A stretch of 64,000 bases of DNA from Rhodovulum sp. 12E13 (GCF_003340565.1 NZ_QPLK01000010.1:1-64000); one strand, 5' to 3'. Positions 22,644-32,305 are shown, numbered from the stretch's first letter. A program made the numbers and translations. The notes: generated by a model not told the origin, from the letters alone.

Positions 22644-25600
22644 ATGCCCCTCGTCAGATTCCTCGGATTTCCCACCGGCTCGTCCGTCTCGCTCGTGGCG
22701 AGCCAGGACACCGAGACCGCCGACATCACCGTGGCGCCGTGGAACGTCGCCCGCTCGACAGAGACGCTCGCCCTCGCGCTGTCCCGCACGCGCCCCGAGT
22801 TCCGCCGCGCGCCCGAGGCGATCTGGGCCGAGGCGGTCACCGCGGGCTTTTCGGGTCTGACGCGCCTGATCGAGGTGCCGAGCCCCTCCGGCAGCGCGAC
22901 CTGGTCGAACGGGCCGGGCAGCCACGCGGCGCTCGACGTGGCGACGCGCAGCGGCCCGGCTCTCTTCCATCTCGCCAGCATCGAGGCCGGTGCAGACCCG
23001 CGCGGGGTGGTCTTCGAGGCGGGCGGCACCGGAGACGGCCTCGCCGCGGCCTTCGACGCCGAGGGCGATCTCGTGATCGGCGCAGGCGATGGAACGGCGA
23101 CCGAAAGCGGGCCGGGCGCGGTGTTCCTGCGCGTGCCGCGCAATTGGTTCGTGAACCGCACCACCGACCTCTGGCTCGCCTTCGACCCCGCCTCGCAGCG
23201 CATGCGGGCCCACGTGGTGGACTCCGCCACGGGCGAGCTTCGCGCCGTGCTGACGAAGCCCGGAACATCGGTGGCGCTTTCCGGCACCGGTAACGCTGCC
23301 GCGATTGCCGCGCTCTTTTCAAATTCCGAACAGGGGGCGTGGTTCGACGTCAACGACCTGTCGACTCTCGCGGCCAACCCCGATGGCACCGGCGCGGTGA
23401 GCGTCGGCGACCGGGTGGGCCATGTTGCCGACAAGTCGGGCAACGGCAACCACCTGACCGCGAGCGGGGATGCGCGGCCGATCCTGCGCCAGGACGCGGG
23501 CGGCAAGTATTACCTGGAGTTCGACGGGGTAGACGACTTCATGCTCACGGCGAACAGGGTGGCGTGGTTCGGGGCCTCCACTGGCGGCACCGTGGGCTAT
23601 GCTGGTCTGGCCACGGGCGAAAACGTGCATATCATGGATGCGCGCGAAAGCTCCCCAAACGAGGCCGTTTGGGGCCTGATTGTCGATCAGGCTGGAACCA
23701 CCGAGCCACGCTTTTACCCTTACGACACCGGGAGGAACTTTCCTTTCGGGGTCGAGTTTTCGGGAGAGACGGTCGCGGACCTGACACCCCATATCGGGGT
23801 GGGCATCGCCACCACCACCTCGGCCGAATTGTGGACGAACGGGGTGAGCGACGGGCCGTCGACTGTCGGCAGCCCCGTGACGTATAGCAACACCGCTTAC
23901 CTGTCGCCGGTCGGCAGGGCGGATGGCATTGTTGGCGCTGGCCATTTCTACGGCGGCATCGTCGTCAACCGTGCGGTCACCGAGGCCGAGCGCCTCGCCA
24001 TCCAGGGCTGGCTGGCCTCGCTCTATGACACGGAGTCCATCGGCATCTCGCAATGGGCCGATGCGGGGGGTGTGGGTGTCGGTCAGGCCAACGGCCAGGT
24101 GCGGGCCGGGGTCGCGACCGGCGCGCTGACGGACTGCACGGTGGGCGACGTGTCCATCTGGTCCGGGCAGCTTCCGGCCGACTTCGCTGACGACCTGCCC
24201 CACCTCTACGATCCGGAGTTCCACGAGATTTTCTACGAGTGGGACTGCGTGCGCCCCTCGGACGGCACGCGCCTGACCTACACCGCGCCGCAGAACGTGC
24301 TTCCGGGGTTCGAGGACGCCGGCAAGCAGCGCGGGCGGTTCGCCTGCTTCGTGATGCCCGAGCCGGGCGACTGGCAGATCACCTGCACCGCCCGGCAGGT
24401 CAAGTCGGTCGATCCCCTGACCTTCGTGGAGGTCTCGGCGTCCGAGACGGTGACGGTCGGCGCCGACCTGTTCGGCCCGACCGAGGGCGACCCGCTATGG
24501 ACGGCCGACAACACGATCTGCATGGCCGCAGACGGCGACTTCACCGGAGCGCCGACCGGCCACCACATCGCCTACGAGCCTGCGGGGTCAGGCAACGCCT
24601 ACCGCACTGCGCTCGCCAGCGCCTTTGCGAACGCCCCCGATTTGGGCGACGGGACGAAAGCCGTGCGCGTGCTGCTCAAGCGCGGCGAGGGGCAGGATAC
24701 TCCGATCAGCGGCGAGTGGTTCAACATCGACGAATTGGTTGGCCGATTTGGGGAGCGTTTCCCGCATGTCGTTTTGGGGGCGTGGGGTGAAGGGCCCAAC
24801 CCGATAACAGACGGCTCTCTTGCTTACGGCAACGGGCAAGCCCCGAATAATAGCGAGACATTCATAGCGGCCAACATCGACATCAAGGGATCACTCAATC
24901 ACATCACCCGCGATTACGAGGAAAATACTTCCATCAGAGGGTATTTCCCCAAGCCCAAGCCCGGATCGTATCACCTGTTCACCGGGTTTGCGATGAGTGA
25001 CTTTTGGGGCATCGGCATCTATTGGCTCCCAACTGCCGGCGGAGCAGAATATGAGGCCAACCCCTATATCGCCGTGGTGCATGACTGCGCGTTCGACAAC
25101 GTGATGGACTATGCGTGGTTCGGCAGCTACGGGCCGGGGCGGGGCTGCAAGACGGCGTTCATCGGCAACAGGGCGCTGCACCCGGCCGAGGCGCCGACTT
25201 ACCTCCAAGGCGAGGGGCCGGGACAGGCAGGAAGGAAAAATCACGGGCCTCTACGCAGCGGCGGGTCGGGCGACTTCGTGGTGGACGGCAACGATTTCTT
25301 CACCCGGCACGGCTGGACAGGTGGCATCGGGTGGCCCGATGGAACGCCACAGGTCGCGGCGCAGCCGCATGTCAGGATCGGCGGAAACGGGCGGGTCGTA
25401 TTCACCCGGAACACGGGCGAGGGCGACGGCTCGATGGGGTCGTTCAACTCATTGGGGCAGTTCAGCACGTCCGTCCAGAACGTCCTGATAGATGGCAATT
25501 ACAAGCTGTTCGGGGCCAACCCCGTCAGCTTCTGTTCCAAAGAGGGCGGAAGCGTGACCGTCCGCAACAACATGGCCGTCTATCATTATGTCAATGGCGG

Positions 25601-26084
25601 TCGGCCGTTTTCGTCGGTCTTCTCATCTTTCCGGATGAACGCCCGCCTCGCCTACACGGTCGAGCAACTGGCATGGGAGCCGGTGGCGGATTACGGGAAC
25701 ACGATGGTCGTGCTCGGCGGGAACAACGGCGTCGTGATCGACGATTCCGTCAGCATCGCGGACGAGTTCGAGATCTACACGGTGTCGAACAACGTGATCT
25801 ACGCGCCGGGCGTCGCGGGCCAGCCGGGCCATGTCGACCTCGCCCCGTTCGACGCGACGGAGATGTTCGAGGCACGCTATCTCGGCCGGTGGGAGGGCGG
25901 ATACGACACCGCTCTTGTGACGTCGCTTGCCACGCCCGACGGCACCGCAAGCCTCTACGCCCCGTTGTCGGGCTCCGCGGTCGACGGGGGGGCGACGGCG
26001 GGCTACGTGCCGCTGTTCGACATTCTCGGCGCGCCGCGCTGGCCGCTGGCCACGCTGGGCGCGGTGCAGGTGCCACCGAGCTGA
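22644..26084 (+). CDS. Large LamG-like / parallel beta-helix protein of unknown function
   Basis: A 1146-residue protein without an obvious signal peptide. Residues about 75-215 and 230-460 look like two concanavalin/LamG-type jelly rolls; the second has WFDVNDLST...DKSGNGNHLTAS...LEFDGVDDFM. A beta-sandwich linker (about 520-615) follows. From about 640 to 1070 repeated Asn/Gly-rich strands (FVVDGNDFF, VVFTRNTGEGD, VLIDGNYKLF, VTVRNNMAVY, YTVSNNVIY) suggest a right-handed parallel beta-helix, as in pectate-lyase-like and phage tailspike proteins. Glycan binding or cleavage is the likely theme. Bases 24750-25080 are visibly more A/T-rich than their surroundings. The neighbourhood has no phage or secretion genes. 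AAAGGAG precedes the ATG. Confidence 0.75.
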   Translation: MPLVRFLGFPTGSSVSLVASQDTETADITVAPWNVARSTETLALALSRTRPEFRRAPEAIWAEAVTAGFSGLTRLIEVPSPSGSATWSNGPGSHAALDVATRSGPALFHLASIEAGADPRGVVFEAGGTGDGLAAAFDAEGDLVIGAGDGTATESGPGAVFLRVPRNWFVNRTTDLWLAFDPASQRMRAHVVDSATGELRAVLTKPGTSVALSGTGNAAAIAALFSNSEQGAWFDVNDLSTLAANPDGTGAVSVGDRVGHVADKSGNGNHLTASGDARPILRQDAGGKYYLEFDGVDDFMLTANRVAWFGASTGGTVGYAGLATGENVHIMDARESSPNEAVWGLIVDQAGTTEPRFYPYDTGRNFPFGVEFSGETVADLTPHIGVGIATTTSAELWTNGVSDGPSTVGSPVTYSNTAYLSPVGRADGIVGAGHFYGGIVVNRAVTEAERLAIQGWLASLYDTESIGISQWADAGGVGVGQANGQVRAGVATGALTDCTVGDVSIWSGQLPADFADDLPHLYDPEFHEIFYEWDCVRPSDGTRLTYTAPQNVLPGFEDAGKQRGRFACFVMPEPGDWQITCTARQVKSVDPLTFVEVSASETVTVGADLFGPTEGDPLWTADNTICMAADGDFTGAPTGHHIAYEPAGSGNAYRTALASAFANAPDLGDGTKAVRVLLKRGEGQDTPISGEWFNIDELVGRFGERFPHVVLGAWGEGPNPITDGSLAYGNGQAPNNSETFIAANIDIKGSLNHITRDYEENTSIRGYFPKPKPGSYHLFTGFAMSDFWGIGIYWLPTAGGAEYEANPYIAVVHDCAFDNVMDYAWFGSYGPGRGCKTAFIGNRALHPAEAPTYLQGEGPGQAGRKNHGPLRSGGSGDFVVDGNDFFTRHGWTGGIGWPDGTPQVAAQPHVRIGGNGRVVFTRNTGEGDGSMGSFNSLGQFSTSVQNVLIDGNYKLFGANPVSFCSKEGGSVTVRNNMAVYHYVNGGRPFSSVFSSFRMNARLAYTVEQLAWEPVADYGNTMVVLGGNNGVVIDDSVSIADEFEIYTVSNNVIYAPGVAGQPGHVDLAPFDATEMFEARYLGRWEGGYDTALVTSLATPDGTASLYAPLSGSAVDGGATAGYVPLFDILGAPRWPLATLGAVQVPPS

Positions 26085-26167
26085 GGAGGAGCGCGGCGCC
26101 TCTCGGCCGCGGCGCCGGGGGGCGCCTCGCCCGACACGGGCGGGGCGGGATGGCGACCCCGGTCGGG

Positions 26168-26199
26168 GCGCGGGATCACCGGCATGCCGGATCGCGCGC
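26168..26199. terminator. Long imperfect hairpin between convergent genes
   Basis: A 15-nt arm (GCGCGGGATCACCGG) pairs with CCGGATCGCGCGC across a CATG loop, with one mismatch and one bulged A. It lies between the stops of the large beta-helix gene (+) and the hypothetical gene (-), so it can serve as a shared terminator, although no T-tract follows. Confidence 0.5.
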
Positions 26200-26206
26200 G
26201 CCCCGT

Positions 26207-26584
26207 TCACGGGCGACGCGGCGCGATGTCGAAGATTAGCTCCTGACGCCCGGGCTTGTGCACCGGCTCCACGTTCATTTCGGCCTCGATGCGCCCGTCG
26301 GCATCGGTGACGAACACACGCTTGCCACCGCGCAGCACGGTGACCGCCCATCTCTGCAGCGACAGTGCGTGGCGCAGCAGCTCGCGGTCGCTTGCCAGTG
26401 CCAGCAGGCGCTTGTTTTCCTCCATGTCGGCACGGGCCTCCGGCGTGATCGGTATCTCGATCCGGGGCGACGACGGATCCGGCCTGTCGATGCGACAGAC
26501 CGGCGGATCGGAGGGCGCATCCCCCGCGTCTTCGCCAGGGTATCGATCGGACCGGACGGCAGGCACACGCTGCTTGGTAGACAT
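26207..26584 (-). CDS. Hypothetical protein
   Basis: A 125-residue soluble protein not assigned to a family. The first 45 residues are Pro/Asp/Arg-rich and probably disordered. Residues 50-125 look folded, with a helix (ARADMEENKRLLALASDREL) and beta strands (AVTVLRGGKRVFVTDADGRIEAEMNV). GAGGAGCC lies 4 nt before ATG 26584. It is divergent from thymidine kinase and convergent with the beta-helix gene. Confidence 0.65.
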   Translation of the reverse strand: MSTKQRVPAVRSDRYPGEDAGDAPSDPPVCRIDRPDPSSPRIEIPITPEARADMEENKRLLALASDRELLRHALSLQRWAVTVLRGGKRVFVTDADGRIEAEMNVEPVHKPGRQELIFDIAPRRP

Positions 26585-26744
26585 GGATGGCTCCTCGAGC
26601 TGTCATGCGAGGAAGGCCGCCCGATGCGAAGGATCGGCGTCGAGGATGCGGCGCCCGTGTGACGTTCCCCTTGATTCCGCGCGGTCGCGGGGGGAGCCAG
26701 CGCGCGTCTTGCCCGCTCATGCGCCGCGCCGTAAGCCGCCGCGC

Positions 26745-27341
26745 ATGGCCAAGCTCTATTTTCACTATTCGACGATGAATGCCGGCAAGTCGGCGATCCT
26801 GCTGCAGGCGGCCCACAATTACCGCGAGCGCGGGATGGAGACGCTCCTGCTGACGGCAGGGGTCGACACGCGCGCAGGGGCCCGCACCATCGGCTCGCGC
26901 ATCGGTATCTCGGCTCCGGCCGAGGTCTTTGGCGCCGAGCACGATCTCTTCGCCCGGATCGCCGCGCGGCGCGCGGAGGGGCCGCTCGCCTGCGTCTTCG
27001 TCGACGAGGCCCAGTTTCTGACCGGGTCGCAGGTCTGGCAACTCGCCCGCGCGGTCGACGACCTCGCCGTGCCGGTCATGTGCTACGGGCTACGGGTCGA
27101 TTTCCGCGGCCAGCTTTTCCCCGGGTCGGCGGCGCTTCTCGCGCTCGCCGACGAGATGCGCGAGGTCCGCACGATCTGCCATTGCGGCAAGAAGGCGACG
27201 ATGGTGGTCCGGACCGACGCCGGGGGCCGTGCGCTGACCGAGGGCGCGCAGGTGCAGATCGGGGGCAACGAGACCTACGTCTCGCTCTGTCGCCGCCATT
27301 GGCGCGAGGCGGTCGGAGACAGGCCGACGGACGAGGGCTGA
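26745..27341 (+). CDS. tdk: Thymidine kinase
   Basis: Phosphorylates thymidine to dTMP in pyrimidine salvage. The 198-residue type II enzyme has the P-loop STMNAGKSAILLQ (Lys15), the Walker B-like DEAQFL, the lasso/zinc region with CHCGKKATMVVR and a second CRRHW pair, and the TYVSLCRRHW ending. ATG 26745 is the family-typical start (MAKLYFHYSTMNAGKS); its ribosome site is poor. It converges on irr with a 92-bp gap. Confidence 0.93.
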   Translation: MAKLYFHYSTMNAGKSAILLQAAHNYRERGMETLLLTAGVDTRAGARTIGSRIGISAPAEVFGAEHDLFARIAARRAEGPLACVFVDEAQFLTGSQVWQLARAVDDLAVPVMCYGLRVDFRGQLFPGSAALLALADEMREVRTICHCGKKATMVVRTDAGGRALTEGAQVQIGGNETYVSLCRRHWREAVGDRPTDEG

Positions 27342-27433
27342 GCCACAGGCCGAGGAGAAAGAAGATCAAGTGTCGACACAATCGCCCCCCGGCGCCCCTT
27401 GCGCAGCCGTCATCGGAGGGCGCCGACCGTCGG

Positions 27434-27871
27434 TCAGCGGCGGCGCAGGCGGATCACCACGTCGACCTTGCTGACTTCGGCGCCCTCGGGCGCCTCGGGC
27501 AGGCGCGCGATCTCGAGTTCCTCGGCCGGCGCGTCGGTCAGGGCGTGGGTATCTTCCCAGTAGAAATGCGGGTGATCGTCGATGCGCGTGTCGAAATAGC
27601 TCTTCGAGCCGTCGACCGTGATCTCCTGCATCAGGCCGGCATCGCAGAAGGCCCGCAGGGTGTTGTAGACCGTCGCGAGCGACACCTTCTCGCCGGCGTC
27701 GCGCGTGGCGTCGAACAGGCTCTCGGCGGTCACGTGCCGATCGTGCCCGTCGCCCACCAGAAGCGCGGCCAGAACGAGTCGTTGCCGCGTGGGGCGCAGC
27801 CCCGCCCGGCCAAGCCATTCAGACCCGCGCGTGCGGGCGGCGGTGTCCATCTCTCGCGATGCATCGGTCAT
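27434..27871 (-). CDS. irr: Iron response regulator Irr (Fur family)
   Basis: A 145-residue Fur-superfamily repressor. The winged helix covers GLRPTRQRLVLAALL...VSLATVYNTLRAFCDAGL, and a metal/haem region contains DDHPHFYWEDT. The CxxC structural zinc pairs of Fur are absent, as in Irr. In Rhizobiales and Rhodobacterales Irr controls haem and iron genes under low iron. ATG 27871 is chosen over an upstream ATG at 27889. The gene is divergent from fabA across 169 bp, an arrangement common in Rhodobacteraceae. I could not find a clear iron control element in that gap. Confidence 0.9.
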   Translation of the reverse strand: MTDASREMDTAARTRGSEWLGRAGLRPTRQRLVLAALLVGDGHDRHVTAESLFDATRDAGEKVSLATVYNTLRAFCDAGLMQEITVDGSKSYFDTRIDDHPHFYWEDTHALTDAPAEELEIARLPEAPEGAEVSKVDVVIRLRRR

Positions 27872-28040
27872 GTGAGCCGTATATGGCATGATCTGCCCGA
27901 TATTCAAACGAAAACGGGTCTTGTTCGCACCATGTCCGGTTCCCCTTGGCGCCGGCGCTACCGTCGGGGCCGCCCTTGCACCCCGCGAAGGCGCGGTGAT
28001 AGACGACACCGGATTTCGCCCGAGGGAGGACCGGCCGGGC

Positions 28041-28550
28041 ATGGCCCAATATCCGACGAGCTTCGACAGGGAGGCGCTGCTGGCCTGCGCGCGGGGCGAG
28101 CTGTTCGGCCCGGGCAACGCCCAGCTGCCCCTGCCACCGATGCTGATGATCGACCGCGTCACCGATATCTCGGAGGATGGCGGCGCGCACGGCAAGGGCC
28201 ATGTCGTGGCAGAGTTCGACATCGACCCCGACCTGTGGTTCTTCGAGTGCCACTTTCCGGGCAACCCGATCATGCCGGGCTGCCTCGGCCTCGACGGGCT
28301 GTGGCAGCTCACCGGGTTCAATCTGGGCTGGCGCGGGTGGCCCGGCCGCGGCTACGCCCTCGGCGTGGGCGAGGTGAAACTCACCGGCATGGTCCGCCCC
28401 GACCGCAAGATGCTGCGCTACTTCGTCGATTTCACCAAGGCGGTGAACCGCGGCCGCATCCGCATGGGCGTCGCCGACGGCCGGGTGGAGGCCGACGGCG
28501 AAACCATCTATCAGGTCACGGACATGAAGGTCGCCCTCTCGGAAAGCTGA
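28041..28550 (+). CDS. fabA: 3-hydroxyacyl-[acyl-carrier-protein] dehydratase/isomerase FabA
   Basis: Dehydrates beta-hydroxyacyl-ACP and isomerises trans-2- to cis-3-decenoyl-ACP, the branch point to unsaturated fatty acids. The 169-residue hotdog-fold protein has [18 protein letters not shown] with catalytic His71 and Asp85. FabA with FabB next door confirms the anaerobic-type unsaturated fatty acid route. A GGGAGGA lies 11 nt before the ATG. Confidence 0.96.
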   Translation: MAQYPTSFDREALLACARGELFGPGNAQLPLPPMLMIDRVTDISEDGGAHGKGHVVAEFDIDPDLWFFECHFPGNPIMPGCLGLDGLWQLTGFNLGWRGWPGRGYALGVGEVKLTGMVRPDRKMLRYFVDFTKAVNRGRIRMGVADGRVEADGETIYQVTDMKVALSES

Positions 28551-28581
28551 GAGCCGGCCGGAGCCACGAGGGAGCCCCCAC

Positions 28582-29811
28582 ATGCGCCGCGTCGTCGTCA
28601 CCGGCCTCGGCATTGTCTCGCCCATCGGCAACTCGGCCGACGAGGTCACGGCCAGCCTGCGCGAAGGCCGTTCGGGAATCGAGCACGTCGCCGAGATGGA
28701 GGAGCACGGCTTCCGCTCCCGGGTGGCCGGTACGCTCAAGATCGACCCGGCCGAGCATGTCGACAAGCGCACCCTGCGCTTCATGGGGCCTGGCGCGGCC
28801 TACGCCCATATCGCCATGGCGCAGGCGATCGCCGATTCCGGCCTGACCGAAGCCGAGGTCAGCCACGAGGGCACCGGCCTGATCGCGGGCTCGGGCGGGC
28901 CGTCGACCTCGGCGATGTTCGCCGCCCACCAGACCGTGCTGAAATCGGGCTCGCCCAAGCGGATCGGGCCCTTCGCCGTGCCCAAGTGCATGTCGTCGAC
29001 GATCTCGGCCAACCTCTCCACCGCCTTCCGGATCAAGGGCATCAACTTTTCCATCACCTCGGCCTGCTCCACCTCGCTGCATTGCATCGGCATGGCCGCG
29101 CAGCAGGTGGCTCTGGGCAACCAGGAGGTGATGTTCGCCGGCGGCGGGGAAGAGCTCGACTGGACGCTGTCGTGCCTCTTCGACGCGATGGGCGCCATGT
29201 CGTCCAAGTTCAACGACACGCCGGAGCGGGCGAGCCGTGCCTTCGACGCCGACCGCGACGGCTTCGTGATCGCGGGCGGCGGCGGCATGGTCGTGCTCGA
29301 AAGCCTCGAGCGCGCGCAGGCCCGCGGCGCCCCGATCTACGCCGAGGTGACCGGCTTCGCCGCCACGTCCGACGGGCACGACATGGTGGCCCCCTCGGGC
29401 GAGGGCGGCGAGCGGGCGATGCGCGGGGCGGTGAAGACCCTGCCCGAGGGCCGCGCGGTCAGCTACATCAACGCCCATGGCACCTCGACGCCCGTCGGCG
29501 ACGTGGGCGAGGTCGAGGCCGCGCGCCGCGTCTTCGGCGACGGCGCCACCCCGCCGATCTCGTCGACCAAGTCGATGACCGGCCACTCCCAGGGCGCCAC
29601 AGGTGCGCAGGAGGCGATCTACTGCCTGCTGATGCTCAGGGGCGACTTCATCGCGCCCTCGATCAACGTCGAGACGCTCGACCCCGCGCTCAAACCCGAA
29701 GAGATCGCCACCGAGCTGGTCGAGAATGCCGGCCTCGACACGGTGATGACCAACAGCTTCGGCTTCGGCGGCACCAACGGCTCTATGCTTCTCTCCGGAA
29801 TGAGGGACTGA
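28582..29811 (+). CDS. fabB: 3-oxoacyl-[acyl-carrier-protein] synthase I
   Basis: Condensing enzyme that elongates acyl-ACP with malonyl-ACP and is needed to extend the cis-3 intermediate from FabA. The 409-residue thiolase-fold product carries the Cys-His-His triad: ACSTS (Cys162), INAHGTSTP (His299) and [10 protein letters not shown] (His335), plus the GFGGTNGS glycine loop. It starts 31 nt after fabA and ends 5 nt before fabI, so the three genes form an operon. Confidence 0.96.
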   Translation: MRRVVVTGLGIVSPIGNSADEVTASLREGRSGIEHVAEMEEHGFRSRVAGTLKIDPAEHVDKRTLRFMGPGAAYAHIAMAQAIADSGLTEAEVSHEGTGLIAGSGGPSTSAMFAAHQTVLKSGSPKRIGPFAVPKCMSSTISANLSTAFRIKGINFSITSACSTSLHCIGMAAQQVALGNQEVMFAGGGEELDWTLSCLFDAMGAMSSKFNDTPERASRAFDADRDGFVIAGGGGMVVLESLERAQARGAPIYAEVTGFAATSDGHDMVAPSGEGGERAMRGAVKTLPEGRAVSYINAHGTSTPVGDVGEVEAARRVFGDGATPPISSTKSMTGHSQGATGAQEAIYCLLMLRGDFIAPSINVETLDPALKPEEIATELVENAGLDTVMTNSFGFGGTNGSMLLSGMRD

Positions 29812-29816
29812 CGGAC

Positions 29817-30605
29817 ATGGCGGATCTGATGCGGGGCAAGAAGGGCCTCATCATGGGCGTGGCCAACGAGCGGTCGATCGCCTGGGGCATTGCCCGCGCG
29901 ATGGCCGCCGAAGGGGCCGAACTCGCCTTCACCTACCAGGGCGAGGCGTTCGGCCGCCGTGTCGCTCCGCTCGCCGAGTCGGTCGGCTCCAGCCTGCTCT
30001 ACGACGCCGACGTCACCGACGATGCCAGCATGGATGCCGCCTTCGCGGCCCTGCGGGCCGACATGGGCCGACTCGACTTCGTCGTGCATGCCATCGCCTA
30101 TTCCGACAAGACCGAGCTGACGGGCCGCTTCATCAACACCACGCGGGCCAACTTCACCCACTCTCTCCAGATCTCCTGCTACTCGCTGATCGACGTGGCC
30201 CGCCGCGCCTCGGAACTGATGGACGAGGGGGGCTGCGTGCTCACCCTTACCTACCAGGGCTCGAACCGCGTGACGCCCTATTACAACGTGATGGGCGTGG
30301 CCAAGGCGGCGCTCGAATCGGCGGTGCGATACCTCGCCAACGATCTCGGCCCCGACGGCATCCGCGTCAACGCGATCTCGCCGGGCCCGATGAAGACGCT
30401 CGCGGGCGCCGCGATCGGCGGCGCGCGCCGCACCTTCCGGCTGACGGCCGAGAACGCGCCCCTGCGCGCCAACGCCACGCTCGAGGCGGTGGGGGGCACC
30501 GCGGTCTATCTCGCATCGGAGTACGGCGCTTGCACCACCGGCGAGATCGTCCATGTCGACGGTGGCTTCCACGTCCTCGGCATGCCCCAGCCCGAGAACA
30601 TCTGA
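29817..30605 (+). CDS. fabI: Enoyl-[acyl-carrier-protein] reductase (NADH)
   Basis: Final reduction of each fatty-acid elongation round. The 262-residue short-chain dehydrogenase has the FabI cofactor loop GVANERSIAWGIA, Tyr146 and the Tyr156-x6-Lys163 pair (YYNVMGVAK). It is the triclosan-sensitive family by sequence type. The ATG is 5 nt after the fabB stop. A 53-bp intergenic repeat follows 38 nt after the stop. Confidence 0.96.
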   Translation: MADLMRGKKGLIMGVANERSIAWGIARAMAAEGAELAFTYQGEAFGRRVAPLAESVGSSLLYDADVTDDASMDAAFAALRADMGRLDFVVHAIAYSDKTELTGRFINTTRANFTHSLQISCYSLIDVARRASELMDEGGCVLTLTYQGSNRVTPYYNVMGVAKAALESAVRYLANDLGPDGIRVNAISPGPMKTLAGAAIGGARRTFRLTAENAPLRANATLEAVGGTAVYLASEYGACTTGEIVHVDGGFHVLGMPQPENI

Positions 30606-30643
30606 GCAGGCGCCACTCGCCGCGGGCGCCGGGCGCGCGCCTC

Positions 30644-30696
30644 CCATCATCTTGGCCCAAATACTCCCGCCGGAGGCCCGCGCCCGGAACGGGCGC
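30644..30696 (-). repeat. 53-bp intergenic repeat, copy A
   Basis: Reverse complement of copy B at 34892 with 50 of 53 positions identical. Read on the minus strand it has a GCGCCCG...CGGGCGC hairpin, then a CTCC-GGCG-GGAG hairpin, then TATTTGGGCCA. It starts 23 nt after the VOC gene stop and also sits between the convergent fabI and VOC genes, so it can act as a terminator. The GGGAGTATTTGGCCA theme is familiar to me from Rhodobacteraceae intergenic regions. Confidence 0.8.
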
Positions 30697-30719
30697 TCGG
30701 CCTCGGCGACATCGCGCGC

Positions 30720-31154
30720 TCAGACGGGGACGTTCTCGAGCGAGCCGGTGTCGGTCTCCGGAGGATCCCACTCGGTGGCGGGGACCATCAGGCCCAGCGC
30801 GGCGCCCGAAGCGTCGGCGACGATGGCGATGCGGCCCACGTCGGGCACCTCGAAGGGGGGGCGCATCACCCGCCCTCCCGCGGCGCCGGCCTCATCCAGC
30901 GCCACGTCCAGATCGTCGACGGCGAGATAGGTGAACCAGTGCGGCGGCACCTCCTCCATGCCCTCGAGACCGGTCATGTCCATCACGCCGGCCACGGGGC
31001 GGCCATGGGCCATGGCGACATTGTAGGTCACGCCGCCTTCCATCGGCACGTCGTCGAAGCGCCAGCCGCAGACACGCTCGTAGTAGGCCTTCGCCGCGTC
31101 CACGTCGCGAGTCATCAACTCGCTCCACCAGACGATCCCGTGCAGCTGGCTCAT
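30720..31154 (-). CDS. VOC family (glyoxalase/bleomycin-resistance fold) protein
   Basis: A 144-residue vicinal-oxygen-chelate protein with paired beta-alpha-beta-beta-beta units: GIVWWSELMTRDVDAAKAYYERVCGW in the first, WFTYLAVDDLDVALDEAGAAGGRVMRPP in the second, and a terminal PVEGRIAI-type strand (DVGRIAIVADASGAALGLMV). Such members include hydroxylases, isomerases and binding proteins; the substrate cannot be inferred. GGAGGGAGA lies just before ATG 31154. Confidence 0.85.
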   Translation of the reverse strand: MSQLHGIVWWSELMTRDVDAAKAYYERVCGWRFDDVPMEGGVTYNVAMAHGRPVAGVMDMTGLEGMEEVPPHWFTYLAVDDLDVALDEAGAAGGRVMRPPFEVPDVGRIAIVADASGAALGLMVPATEWDPPETDTGSLENVPV

Positions 31155-31224
31155 CGCGCTCTCCCTCCGGTTGGCCGGGTCTGTCTGCCCGACCGGGCGA
31201 GCGTCGCGGGCCCTTGGCGCGTGA

Positions 31225-31422
31225 TCAACGGGGTGCGTCGTCGCGGTCGCGCGAGGGCCGATAGCTGTTCGGCGCATCCTCGGCGAGGGTCGACTTGGTG
31301 ACCCGCCCGCGGACGGTGTCGTACCATCTCTGATCGGTCGCCCGCTTCGACCAGAGAGCGATGACGCATACGGCGAGCAATGTCAGAAGGGCGAGGACGG
31401 GCAGAAAGATCCCGACTTCCAT
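31225..31422 (-). CDS. Small single-pass membrane protein
   Basis: A 65-residue product. One hydrophobic segment (IFLPVLALLTLLAVCVIALW, residues 5-24) is followed by a charged tail. AAAGGAT 5 nt before ATG 31422 supports the start. It sits between dps and the VOC gene on the same strand. Function unknown. Confidence 0.55.
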   Translation of the reverse strand: MEVGIFLPVLALLTLLAVCVIALWSKRATDQRWYDTVRGRVTKSTLAEDAPNSYRPSRDRDDAPR

Positions 31423-31512
31423 GGCATATCCTTTCTTCCAGTGTGGGGCTCGTTCGGCGGGCAGCGGACCCGGCATGGTCGGGGCCGCGACCTGTGCCGC
31501 CCCCGGAAACGT

Positions 31513-31550
31513 GTGCCGCCCCGGGCCGGGCAGCCGGCCCGGGGCGGCAC
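31513..31550 (-). terminator. Perfect 17-bp hairpin downstream of dps
   Basis: Arms GTGCCGCCCCGGGCCGG and its exact reverse complement flank a 4-nt loop. The hairpin starts 30 nt after the dps stop in the direction of dps transcription and is followed there by ACGTTTCC. It is an unusually long perfect stem and a strong terminator or 3'-end stabiliser candidate. Confidence 0.65.
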
Positions 31551-31580
31551 CGCGCACGGCCCCGGCCCACGCGCGGTCAA

Positions 31581-32078
31581 TCAGTGGCGCGCGATGGCCC
31601 GCAACATCCAGGCGGCCTTCTCGTGAAAGGCCGAGCGGCTTACCGCCAGGTCTTCGGTGACGATGTCGCGTTGCCCGCCGGCCAGTTCGGCCAGCGCATG
31701 CATGCGCTTGGCGACGCGGGAATGGTCGGCCGCGAGGCTCTCCACCATCTCTCCCGCGCTCGGCGTGTCTTCCATGTCGGCCACGACCGAATCGTCGATC
31801 AGCCCCTTGAAGCGCATCGGCGTCAGCCGGCCCAGCGCGCGGACGCGCTCGGCGAGATCATCGACCGCCTCGAACATCTCCTCGTACTGCTCCTCCGTCA
31901 TCTCGTGGACAGCGTGGAACAGGGGGCCCTCAACGTTCCAGTGGATCGCGTGCGTCTTGATCGTCAGCCGGTAGGTGTCTGCCACCACGTCGGCCAGCGC
32001 CTCGGCCACCTTGTCCTCGTCGCGGACGCCGGTGGCGGGATCGGACGGTTTCGGAACCACGTTCAATGCGTCGGCCAT
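31581..32078 (-). CDS. dps: Dps family DNA-protecting ferritin-like protein
   Basis: A 165-residue Dps mini-ferritin, expected to form a dodecamer that oxidises and stores iron using peroxide and shields DNA. The inter-subunit ferroxidase signature is visible: THAIHWNVEGPLFHAVHEM (His46, His58) and DDLAERVRALG (Asp74, Glu77). The N-terminal tail is short and not strongly basic, so direct DNA binding is uncertain. GAGGAAAGC precedes ATG 32078. A perfect EcfG promoter drives it divergently from phyR, the general-stress regulator itself. Confidence 0.93.
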   Translation of the reverse strand: MADALNVVPKPSDPATGVRDEDKVAEALADVVADTYRLTIKTHAIHWNVEGPLFHAVHEMTEEQYEEMFEAVDDLAERVRALGRLTPMRFKGLIDDSVVADMEDTPSAGEMVESLAADHSRVAKRMHALAELAGGQRDIVTEDLAVSRSAFHEKAAWMLRAIARH

Positions 32079-32164
32079 ATCTACAGCTTTCCTCATTCGA
32101 CTCGGTATTTCGTTCGTTGCGTCGGGCGCGCCGGCACGGACACGGCCCGGCACATCCCCTCGGG

Positions 32165-32189
32165 AACGGACGGCGTCTGCGACTGTTCC
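32165..32189 (-). promoter_or_regulatory. EcfG-type general stress promoter of dps
   Basis: Minus-strand GGAAC (32189-32185), 16-nt spacer, CGTT (32168-32165): exact consensus. The dps start codon is 87 nt downstream. It is paired with the divergent phyR promoter 115 bp away. Confidence 0.8.
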
Positions 32190-32268
32190 GGCGACGGGCG
32201 GCACGGGTGCGGTCACGAAGACGCGAGAATGGCCCCGCAGGCGGCGCGGCGGGCCGCCAAAATCAGAC

Positions 32269-32305
32269 CTTCGCCCGCGCGCGCGGCCTTCGCCCGCGCG
32301 CGCGG
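32269..32305 (+). repeat. 19-bp tandem direct repeat upstream of phyR
   Basis: The 18-mer CTTCGCCCGCGCGCGCGG occurs twice (32269-32286 and 32288-32305), a 19-bp period. The last two G of the second copy are the first two bases of the phyR -35 element. It may be replication slippage or a regulatory duplication. Confidence 0.7.
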